The notes beneath the pieces are model-generated. The model saw only the letters and a program-made list of their open reading frames with translations. It was not told the origin of the DNA and searched no databases. 64,000 bases of DNA from Gymnopus androsaceus JB14 (taxonomy: Eukaryota; Basidiomycota; Agaricomycetes; Agaricales; Omphalotaceae): positions 193,589 through 257,588 of the forward strand of contig ML769433.1 of the NCBI GenBank assembly GCA_009733575.1. The letters run 5' to 3'. Positions 35,807 through 45,573 of this stretch are shown one piece after another; position 1 is the first letter of the stretch; the number at the start of each line of letters is the position of its first letter. Position numbers and translations under genes: made by a program.

Positions 35807-38680
35807 TTATCCTTCAAGACGTTGACCGAAACAATCCAGTCTGTTCAGCCAGCTACTACTAGGTTTGATTTTCCTTTGAGACTTAAACCCAACGCTATTC
35901 CCGAGTTCTTGGATATGCTCGACAGCTTGCTGAATACTAACTTGGTCTCGAGACTTCTCATCGACCTGGAAGTGGGAGAGGGGGTCCAGATAAGTAACAA
36001 AACCATTTCTAAGCAAGACTTGAAGACATACAAATTTATTGTGATACGTTGGTGTGTCATCGCCATTCAAGAATGCTTGCTGAATCTGCTTGACAAGCTT
36101 AGTAGCTTTATCTCGAGACTTCTCAGCTCCCTGGTTTAGAAGTCCAAAATAAGTAACAGAGTTTTTTGTTCCCAGGCGCGAGCGAGACACAAACCTTCGC
36201 CCATACAACCACCTCAGTCCTTACATCTTCATTCAAAGGTAATAAAGACATGTTGTCCAGTGCAACTTGCAACATCTTCTTCGACGGAGGGGTCTTCAGA
36301 ATATGATTAATCCAGTAATTCCGGGCGTAGGTAACCACGTCCTGAAAATGGTAATTTGTTCCCGACACACTCTTCGACGAAAGAATGCGAAGACATTGTA
36401 AGCCGAGTTCCCTGTGACATTCAGCGAAATCGATGATCATCAGAGTACTCCCAGCAACAGGATTATTCCATAGATCAAAATCGAATTGCGGCGGATTCAA
36501 GGGTAGAATGGGTGGGCATGTCGGCCAGGGAGAGTGTAGGATGTTGTGTACTTCCGTTAATTCGAAAACTTCCTTCATCTGATTACGGAGGGATAACAGT
36601 ATCATTTCTAACCGAAGGCTATCAGCCGCCTCTTCCCCCATTTCCGGCAAGCAGCGCAAGACAATATTTCTGAACGTTGAAACTGGTACTATTAGATTTC
36701 CCCGGACTTGACGGTGTGGTATCCGCATCCTAATTCCGGACTCAAACAGGGTATATCGTCCGATCAGCGTATCAAGTATCGGGAGAGGGTCAGAGCCTTG
36801 TCGGAGGGCCTAAGGGTAAGTGAGTCAGGATGAGAGCAGAAAACAAAAACTAGCGTACTTTGGCCCACTGGACAACCCTTTCAAAATCACCGAGGCAACT
36901 TTTTAGTGTATCACTATAGACTTTGAGACTAACATTTTTGCCCTGCAAAGCCATATTTAGCAGCCCACAGACGTCCAGCTGATTTAACTCTGTAAGGATT
37001 CTGCTACTGAATGAATCATTTCTGATTTTTTGAAAATGACTACCCCAAAAAGCGCATGCGTACTGATCGAATTGTGATTGTGCGCTGTGAAATAATGCAC
37101 CTTTCAGTCCAGATTCAGTAGGTCGAGAGAAAGTGGTAACATACCATTCAAAATGATGTTTCCAGCTGTTAATCATTGATTTTGAAAGGATCTTCAGGAG
37201 GTAGAACAGAACCCGCTCATGTTGAGCTTCCTTCTGGGTGTTCACAAAATATCTCCCTGACCGCTTTCGATCAGTAAGAAAGTCGACGAAAGACGCATGC
37301 CGTACTGCGATATTCTTCTTGTCGTTTTCTGGGATCAACAACACAGAGTGTAGTCGAGACAACAATGCCCGAACTTTTCCCTTGGGAAGGGAAAAAATAC
37401 CCTCTATGATAGCCGGCGATCTTCGTTCGTAGCGCGTGTCAAAGAATATGCCAGTAGGGATCAAAATGTGAGCCATGACCTCAAGAAGAAGCTCTCGTTG
37501 TGGGCAGACAGAAAGAATTTGCATGTACAGCTGATCCAGGTCAGGATATGGCGAGTCGAAGTCGTCAGGCACAGTGATTTTTAGGATGATTTCCAGCCGC
37601 TCAGTGGGCAAGCCATCGGGATCTCCAATGTACTTGAGGACAGTGGTGGCATAGATAAACTGTCCGCATGCCTTTAGCATGAGCTGCTGGATAATACCAT
37701 TACCAGGCCAGTCTTTTGCTACATGAGCCATGCTTTGACCGTGTTCTTGTCGGATTCTACCAAACTCATGTCTGAGATACTTGGCAATATCTTTTCCGGA
37801 TTCGAATGATTCGCCAATGTCAGTGCAATCCAGGATGGAGTAGAAGTCCTGATGACTGAAAGCGTTCCGAATGCGCGGTTCGGGTCGGCTACAGATGAGG
37901 AATTTAAATGGAAATTGAGTTGCGGATGTGGCTTTTGCGGATGTGGCTTTGCGAATGAGGGATAGTAGACGTTCCTGAGATGCAATGTCGATGCATTCAT
38001 CGAGCCCATCAATAACAATCAACCGAGGAAGGTTCTCCAATTTCTCGGGGGTCAAACGGCAAGTGACGGTCAACCAATGACAGGGCATCACTATGAGCTC
38101 CTGAAACTGCTCCTCTAGAACAGCGTGTACAATGCCAGGATTATCACGGACAGTAACATCGATGGGGTATTTGAGCAGTGGTCCAAGCTGCGAAGATGTC
38201 GCTAGTTGGTGGGAAATGGTGATGAAGAACGACAATAAATTATTCCGTGAAGAGTCTGTGCGCGCAAAGAAGAAACTAGCGGCGAGATGAGAAGCTGAAA
38301 ACTCTTCTGATATGGTCTGAGCCACCGCGGATTTGCCCACGCCCGCCGCACCGTATAGCCAGTAAACGGACGTCCTATTAGTCGTATCAGTGATCCAATT
38401 CTTCAGGATCTCGAGAACTTGAGTTCGAGTGCCTAGATGGCAGTTCGGAGGAGGAAAACGCTGCTCGGAATTGTAAGAAGCGCTCCAGACAGCGTTTTGG
38501 TGAAGAATTTTAAGGCCAGCTATGTAAAGAACCTGTGAGTCTGGTACAGAAGATGTAAGAAACGGCTCGCGCACGGTAATCTTGGTCGTCCCATTTTCTA
38601 TAAACGTTCAGGCCGCCTGTAACGTTAGTGAACGACCCATTATTTATAGTAAAATTTTGGGCATTGGGGAAGACGGACAT
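35807..38680 (-). CDS. NACHT-domain NTPase (fungal NLR-like protein)
   Basis: STAND-type ATPase of the family thought to work in fungal self/non-self recognition. Exons: 38680-38575, 38519-36859, 36809-36195, 36130-35807, all with GT-AG borders, giving 901 aa without frameshift. The short first exon encodes MSVFPNAQNFTINNG and SFTNVTGGLNVY; this start replaces the later in-frame Met because it restores that N-terminal motif. Next come FPPPNCHLGTR, Walker A YGAAGVGKSAVAQ, FFFARTD, Walker B LIVIDGLDEC and the sensor-like FKFLICSRPEPRI. The region HASFVDFLTD is typical of agaricomycete members. The C-terminal exons have no WD, ANK or TPR repeats that I can see; the last exon holds a degenerate duplication (EKSRD..IQQA twice). 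Decayed copies of the first-exon region lie just upstream. Confidence 0.85.
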
Positions 38681-38960
38681 GATGAATGAGTTGCTACCCC
38701 AAATTCATCATTCTTAATTTCTTTATATGATATATCCATCCTAAACAGCTTTATAAGCACGTGTTGTAGCGCCTACTGCCCATTATTTATAGTAAAGTTT
38801 GGGCATTGGGCGGGGGAGACGGACACGATGATCATGAATTCGAAGGTGTCGTAGCGCCTACTTTCCATTATTTATAGTAGAGTTTAGGCATTGGGCGGGG
38901 TGCGGGGAAGATGGACATGATAATCATGAATTCGAACGTGTTGTAGCGCCTACTTCCAGT
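38639..38960. repeat. Tandem decayed copies of the NLR first-exon region
   Basis: The block around CATTATTTATAGTA..TTGGGCATTGGG..GACGGACA (minus strand: start codon plus the NFTINNG coding part) is present in the gene (38639-38680) and again at 38781 and 38866. GTAGCGCCTACT recurs at about 38766, 38851 and 38944, so units are 85-93 bp. In the extra copies the ATG is GTG or the frame closes after about 15-17 codons. Confidence 0.75.
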
Positions 38961-40632
38961 TGACATATGTCGATGTACATACACTGGTAGTACGCTGGCA
39001 TTGGCGTAAAGGTACCGTTATTATAAAATCGCAATTGGGCCACGATATAACATAACCAGCGCAGTCTCCTTGCTCTGTCCCAGGAGAGCTGCAACGGTGG
39101 ATAGCCGAGAACGCATGCGACAAAGTCTTGAAGTTGTGAATTATTGTCCAGGATGCGTGTATCAGTGGCGTATGTCACCCCGCATCTAAATCCACTTTTG
39201 TCTTGTGTATGCAGCACTTGCTCTTCTCTGAGATAGGATATGTAAGTATCGATAGTAGCACATCTGATTCATGTCATGCTGTGTACCTTTCTAGGAGTCT
39301 TCCCAGTTCTTGCAACCTTCTGCTATATGGAACATTGAAAGAGAAAAAAGGAAGCTAGGTCTGACAAGTGTAAAAGGAAAAATGCATAAACTAGACCTAC
39401 AACAATGAGAGCAACATAGATTCATAGCAAAAACCAAGATTCGAGGGCACATTTCCTCGAAGCAATATTGCACCACCCAACACAGGAATCTACGACAGCC
39501 CATGGAACACCATCAGCACAATTTTGTAATCACATCTGTTTGCGTTAATTCCCGCTCCCAATGTGATCAGGAAGGGAACTTCCCTCGGTTCCGAACGACT
39601 ACTTGCATTCGATGAGTAGTGGAACGCCGGGTACTATGTAAAAAACGTACGTGGAGATTATTGCAGCTGGCAAGTAGCAGGGCAAAAACAGTCCCTTAAA
39701 TCCACCAAGGTCTTTCTGCCCAGTAAACATCGTCACTTCGTAATACAGGATCGGATCCTCCTTCAAAAAGGAAGCTTCATAGAAAGAACTGCACAGACTG
39801 TCCCGAACAATAGCCAGAGTCTATATTCTAAGTCGAGGGGAGGAGGTGCAGGCAAAGATGAGCGACGTTAGTGAGAAGCCACTGGATTGAGATGAGCACG
39901 AATACAACTTTTGAAACGCCGATGGGATGGGCCCTATGAACATGCTTTGTGAGCCTTGAGGTAGTAGATAAAAACGAGGGAAAGTGTTTACTGAGTTCAA
40001 GAGTGAAACGGATGATATATGCCAGTATGAAGTACATAGAGTCTAGGGATTGGATATGGGGATACCAGGAGTTCTCGGTTGCACTTTCATATGATCCCGG
40101 AGAGCTGCAGGATCGAAAGAGTTCTGAGATGGTTCCTCGAGAAACTGAGAAAGAAGATTTGCGACTTAACCTGGCGGATGGACTTCAGGCAGAACTGCAG
40201 CGTCAAATCCCAGTGTAAGCTGCATGTAAAAGGCGAAACTGTACCTGAAACTGCTTCGAATATAAAAATGCGCCTCCATCGCGTCAACATACTTACCTCA
40301 GATTCTTCACTATCTTTTGCGGGTCAAGATTTCCAGGTCACAGTGCAAGTAGTGCATGGCCCCATATCAAGAATCAGCGAATCAGCTGTATGACAGAAGA
40401 AGAGGTTAAGAAATAGTTAGGCGCTCGATGCAAAAGACGAAAGTCAGGAAAGTAGCTGGCAGGGGAATCCTTTAGAGCTTCCCTTGCTGCTAGTATTCGA
40501 TTGTTAAGACTCGCGAGGCGAGGCCAAGTGACTGATCCGAAATCTCCGAAAACGTCCCGTTGCACGTGAGGATGTCACATCGAAATTTTGCCATCGAGAC
40601 TCACCGCGACTTGAACTCGACGTTCATCGAAA
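38961..40632. other. Long stretch without a recognised gene
   Basis: Open frames at 38924-39217 (-), 39291-39503 (-), 39828-40037 (-) and 39949-40218 (+) show no domain or convincing splice chain. A GC-rich spot (GACTCGCGAGGCGAGG, about 40508-40523) precedes the ribosomal protein gene. Confidence 0.35.
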
Positions 40633-41721
40633 ATGAGAGATGTAGGGGTATACAACGTCGCGCGGGCCATGCCCCGTATGGTACGTGCTGCCAAACTCTT
40701 ATAGCCTACAACTAATTCCCTCTCTGCAGAGCTGGCATCCAAGAAACCTTTACAACCTCTGGCAATGCAGTTTCTCTCCCAAAAAAAAACTCGACTTTAA
40801 AACCTCCAATGACACTCTTTTCCAACAACGATGGAAAGCCAAAGCAGCTGTTCGAGCATATCATGGAGATTACATTCCCGAAAAGATCTTCAAAAGATGG
40901 TACATCCCGGATAACTTGCCAAATATTCGTCCGAAAAAGGTAGTCAAGGGAGACGACAAGGAGTCGTTGGAGGAGTTTGCTGGGAGAAAACAGAGGGAAG
41001 ACGAGTATGAGACGGATGAAGCCGTGTATGACATGGCTCCGGTTGGAAGTTTGATGTTTGCTGAAGTGGAGAGACGGATAGACACTATTGTGTTCCGCTC
41101 GTGTTTTGCTCATAGTATCTATGAAGCTCGGAGGCTAGTTGTTCACGGGTACGTCATGCTCAACGGGAAAAAAGTAGGTTCCTTTGTGCCTTTGTATAAT
41201 ACTTGTTCTCAGCCTCCGTTCAGCACCAAAACGCAAATACGCGTTTGAAACCTGGTGACATGATCACCGTCGACCACAAAGCCATTCGTTTCTTCAAACC
41301 ACCCCGAGATGATTGCATAGACAACGTCAACGCTACGGAACCCGACGCCGAAAAGCTCACTCCCTTCCATCTTCCTCTATATGCTTCGCCATGGCTCTTT
41401 ATTCCCTCGTATATCGAGCCGAATTTCGCCACCTGTTCCGCCATCTACGTCCGCCATCCTACTGCTCGACCAGGGTATTCGGAAATTCCTACTCCGTATG
41501 ATGCAGATGGTGAAGTCGTTCGATTGGCTTGGGAATGGTATACCAAGAGAGGTCCGAGGATCAGGAGTAAGACGCGTCTGGCTAGAATGCCAGAGGATAG
41601 GGCATACGTACCAGAACTTCGTGAGCAGGCGGAAAGTAGGAGGATTCAACAGCAGGTGCTTGCTAGACGTGCTGCTGCTGCAGGGTTTGGTATCATTCGA
41701 ACCCCGCCGCCCAAGTCTTGA
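40633..41721 (+). CDS. NAM9: Mitochondrial small-subunit ribosomal protein uS4m
   Basis: rRNA-binding protein of the mitochondrial ribosome body. Exons: 40633-40680, 40730-41173, 41224-41721; 329 aa, no frameshift. Starts MRDVGVYNVARAMPRMSWHPRNLYNLW as in fungal uS4m, followed by TLFQQRWKAKAAVRAYHGDYI. The S4 RNA-binding domain is ERRIDTIVFRSCFAHSIYEARRLVVHGYVMLNGKK (split here only by the text limit: ERRIDTIVFRSCF, then SIYEARRLVVHGYV) and continues LKPGDMITVD. The long C-terminal extension (YVRHPTARPGYSEIPTPYD) is characteristic of fungal mitochondrial forms. It ends 0.27 kb before the convergent ERG6 gene. Confidence 0.92.
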
Positions 41722-41994
41722 ATGTATCGCGTTTTAACATATCTTACTGTCCCAAATAATATGGTGTTAATGCAAAAGATCGTTATACGTGTTGAATAAG
41801 GACATGATAAAGTATGCAGAGGTCTAATAAGAGAACGGATGAGAGGTATCTATATAACCAGTCCACAGAGAAAAAACAGCGGGATCCATCCACGATGCAA
41901 AGAAAAGGATCATTTTAAACCATAGATGTAATCCTAGTTGCTCGGTTTGCGACTGATGGCGAGATACATTGGCGTGAAAAGCTAAAGAAGAAAA

Positions 41995-43196
41995 TCAGAA
42001 CCAATCCCGCTTTTTCAAAAGCGCGTCACTAACCTTGGTCTGCCCACCCTTGATTAAACTAGTCTGGGCAACCTTCAACGCAGCACCAACCTCCAACGTT
42101 CCTTTCGGCAAGAAGCCAAGCAGCTCCAACAACCAGAAAATATTGTGCATCACAAACATGCCAAACCATGTCGTCCGCCATACGGTGAAAAGGTCAAAGA
42201 GAGTCTGCGCCTTGCGGTAGTCACCCTCAAGAGGGTAATACCACTCTACATGATCTTTACGCTCTGCAAGATCTTCTTCGTATTCGACTTCGAAGCCAAC
42301 GTTTTTGAGCGCGTCGCGAGCGAGGCGCAGGGAGCGCATCTCGGGGATACCGTTACCGAGCTCGATCTCGTGCGCGAGAGCTTTGTGAGAGGGGATTGAA
42401 GGATCCCAGGCGTCGGTCATGCACCATTCGTATACACCGAACTGAAATAGACATGTTAGGATGTAAAGAGAGAAAAGACACGGAATTGGACGTACGACAC
42501 CTCCGGGCTTGAGAACTTTGAATATCTCGCCGTAGACACCTTCCCATGTCGGTGCGTGTACTGTTGCCTCGATGGCATAGACTGGAAAAAAAATAAGCAA
42601 GCTATCAAAGGAAATTCAAGAAATCAACTTACCAGCGTCAAACGAATTTTCTCCAAACTGCTCGACAAGCTTCATGAAATCTCCCTTCACAAAGGTAACC
42701 TGGCCTTGCAAATTCATATTCTTGGTGTATTTCCTCGCTCTTCCCACCTGGAACTCGTTGTTGTTTAGTCCAACGATATTCGCGTCTGTGAACGTGGCAA
42801 TTTCACGCGCGGGACCACCGACACCACAGCCAACGTCCAAGACGCGCATACCGGGTTTAATGTTCATCTTTGCGGCGAGGAAATGCTCGTGTCTGGCGAG
42901 GGAAGCAGCGAAAGATTCACCCTTGTAAAAGCGTGAAAAGTGGAAGGATTGTGCCCAACCCCATTCGTAGAGGTCTGTAGCTCCGTCGTAGTAGCCTGAA
43001 AGCGAGTAAGTAAGTATTGGTTTATACAGTTTGAAGAAATAAAATACAAACCGTTTACAACTTCGGTATAGCTGTCTAGTCGGTTACTGTTGTCAGAGTC
43101 TGCTTCATTGGCGGTATCTTTTTGCCAAAACTTTGTGTAGTTTTGGATACGACTGTCCGACCTTCCGTCTGCGTGGTTTCCGTTTTCGATGGCCAT
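41995..43196 (-). CDS. ERG6: Sterol 24-C-methyltransferase
   Basis: SAM-dependent ER or lipid-particle enzyme that methylates C24 of zymosterol or lanosterol in ergosterol synthesis. Exons: 43196-43052, 42995-42633, 42581-42496, 42441-41995; 346 aa, frame exact. Landmarks: [19 protein letters not shown] (sterol-binding region I), the SAM loop [35 protein letters not shown], and [13 protein letters not shown]. It ends KKRDWF. The gene is divergent from MVD1 with 250 bp between start codons, so both probably share control elements. Confidence 0.96.
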
Positions 43197-43446
43197 TACA
43201 AGGTGCTTAGGGTGGTGGTAAAAAATAAGGAGAGTGCGGGAAAGGAGTGAATTTTTGTGGCCTTTTTTTACTTTAAAAAAATGGACAAGTCGAACGATTC
43301 CTTCTTAGCCACGTGGGCCGTGTACTATGATAAGATAGTAGATAGACGCTCGCATAAAACAATCGTACGGTTTAACCGCGTTCTACTCTGTGAACCCTGG
43401 TCTATCGCCTCCTTAAATACGCTTCCCTGCTATCCCGTTCCACAAA
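43197..43446. promoter_or_regulatory. Shared ERG6/MVD1 promoter with CACGTG E-box
   Basis: The 250 bp between two divergent start codons contains CCACGTGG (CACGTG at 43310-43315), the palindromic core recognised by bHLH factors. SREBP-type bHLH proteins (Sre1) regulate sterol genes in fungi and can bind E-boxes, so sterol-responsive control is plausible. Long T and A runs near 43263-43280 may exclude nucleosomes. Confidence 0.5.
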
Positions 43447-44793
43447 ATGCCCGTATTCCAAGCTACGACTTCTGCCCCAGTCAATATCGCGTGTATCAAG
43501 TAAGTTGTTGTTGTACAACTTGATTCATCTCTAATCGTAAACAGATACTGGGGAAAGCGAGACAATACGCTGATATTGCCCACAAATTCGTCTCTCTCCA
43601 TTACTTTGTCCCAAGATCATCTGCGATCTACTACTACAGCCAGAGCAGATCCGATTTTTAGTGAGACCAAGCTCTGGCTTAATGGTAAGGAGGAGGATAT
43701 CAAATCTGGCGGACGTTTGGAAAGATGTCTAGCTCAGCTGAAGAAAATGAGAAAGGAGAGGATCGAAGACAAGAATCCTAATACTCCGAAAGTGAGATGC
43801 TTCATCTCTGCTAGATCTTTACAATGCTAAAGCTAGTCTCAGATATCGGAATGGAATCTTCACGTCGCATCATACAACAATTTCCCTACAGCAGCAGGAT
43901 TGGCTTCTTCCGCCTCTGGATTTGCCGCGTTGACTTCTTCCATCGCAGCACTGTACGGTCTCAACACTTTTACTCCGTCAGAACCTGCCGTTGCTTCGCC
44001 ATCTGAACTCTCTCTTGTCGCTCGATTGGGGTCTGGTTCTGCATGTCGATCTCTTTTCGGTGGTTTCGTCGCCTGGGAGGTCGGTTCTTCCTTGACTGGT
44101 GAAGATTCCCTTGCCATCCAAGTCGCTCCGCAGGAGCACTGGCCCACCATGCATGCTCTCATTTGTGTGGTAAACGATGCTAAAAAGGGCACGTCTAGCA
44201 CCAGTGGAATGCAGAGGACCGTCGAAACCTCGGCTCTTTTACAGCACAGAATCAAGGACGTCGTTCCTGCCAGGATGAAGGCCATCGAAAAAGCCATCAA
44301 GGACAAGGACTTTGATAGCTTTGCCAGAATCACAATGGCAGACTCGAATCAGTTCCATGCCGTCGCACTGGATACTGCACCACCGATTTTCTACATGAAC
44401 GATGTTTCTCGATCCATCATTGCCTTGGTCGAGGAACTCAACCGCGTTTCTCTGGCCAAAACCGGACATCTTGTAGCGGCGTATACATTCGATGCCGGTC
44501 CCAATGCGGTTATTTATACAGAGGAGGAGAACGTGAAGCAGATTATCGAGATTGTTGTAAGATACTTTCCCCAATCCGACACGAATCCATTCCCGGATCC
44601 GTTCAAGCTGTTTGCGGGGAAACAGCCCAAAGCGGCGCCCCTTCCGGAGGGCTTCAATGAGGGTGTTGCGAAGGTATGGGAGGTGGGGAGCGTAAAGGGG
44701 CTAATTCATACGAGGATTGGGGATGGACCGAGGATGCGCGGGGAGGATGAGGCCTTGCTTGGGCGGGATGGAATGCCCAAGGTGTTGGCGTGA
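43447..44793 (+). CDS. MVD1: Mevalonate diphosphate decarboxylase
   Basis: ATP-dependent decarboxylation of mevalonate diphosphate to isopentenyl diphosphate, the last step of the mevalonate pathway. Exons: 43447-43499, 43545-43791, 43843-44793; 416 aa, no frameshift. Starts MPVFQATTSAPVNIACIKYWGKR as usual. SLSITLSQD and WNLHVASYNNFPTAAGLA carry the substrate and phosphate-loop residues. GSGSACRSLFGGFVAW is the GHMP-kinase-type loop, and YTFDAGPNAVIY has the catalytic-site Asp. The second intron was set at 43792-43842 because only the acceptor CTCAG/ATATC joins PK to ISEWNLHV in frame. It lies head-to-head with ERG6. Confidence 0.96.
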
Positions 44794-44966
44794 TTGTGGT
44801 TTGACGAAAGGCTTATACTGATTCAACTGTAGATGTAAAGCGTAAACAGTATGAAATCCCAAAATTAGAGTACTCGATATCATTTTCAGGTTGTACAATA
44901 TATTATTGGCTTCGGTTGAATATTATACAGTGTCATTTACGCTGCGGCATATGCATCAGCTTAAAA

Positions 44967-45399
44967 CTATATATCCGTAGAGACAAAGTTACCAGAGTCC
45001 TTTCCTTGCTTGGCGTCCTGCAATTCGTTCTTCAGATTGGAGCCATTAAGAGATTGATCTATGAGACCATTGGAAGGCTGCTCATTGTGTCCTTTGGTCT
45101 CGAAAGCGTTGCCTCGTTGAGCTTTGTCAGACCACATTTCTGGAGTGGTATTGTAGCCGCCAGAGGAAGTTGCTATAGGCCATGCCAGTTGGATAAAATG
45201 AACGAAGGACGCGGGACATATACGTACTATCGTTCTCTGGAGGGTAGTTTTTCGGTACGTTCATCGATATTAATTCCGGATTTGTTGATAGCTGGGATGG
45301 AAGTCGGAATTTGAAGAATAGATACTACGGGTATAGAGTGTACTTACAATCGTCAACCAATGAATCTTTGAAGCCGTTTCGTCCGTATTCGTCGCTCAT
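44967..45399 (-). CDS. Small hydrophilic protein, unknown function
   Basis: Minus-strand gene too short for simple ORF detection. Exon 1 starts at 45399 (MSDEYGRNGFKDSLVDD, donor T/gtaagt near 45350). The last exon (about 45170-44967) reads TSSGGYNTTPEMWSDKAQRG and ends NFVSTDI. The splice between them is uncertain: direct joining gives an intron of about 180 nt, and a small middle exon (KNYPPENDT) is possible. The peptide is rich in Gly, Asn, Ser, Lys and Gln, with no membrane segment, similar in flavour to stress-induced hydrophilic proteins; that is only an impression. It is divergent from SPC97, with 174 bp between starts. Confidence 0.5.
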
Positions 45400-45573
45400 A
45401 GTGAATTTAAGGGTACCTTTGTTAAATCTGAGGTCTTTTATACGTCGAGGAGACGGGATGATATCATTGGCTCCAATGATGCATCGCTAGCGCGGCGCGT
45501 TACTCCAGGCGCTTACACGGTAACATGTGACTAGCGTTGCCAAGCGCCCATTGCGACTTGAATTTCAACGACC

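Noticed and set aside
35822..36139. Plus-strand gene opposite the NLR 3' end
   Set aside because: It is the antisense shadow of NLR exon 4, which joins the NLR in correct phase.
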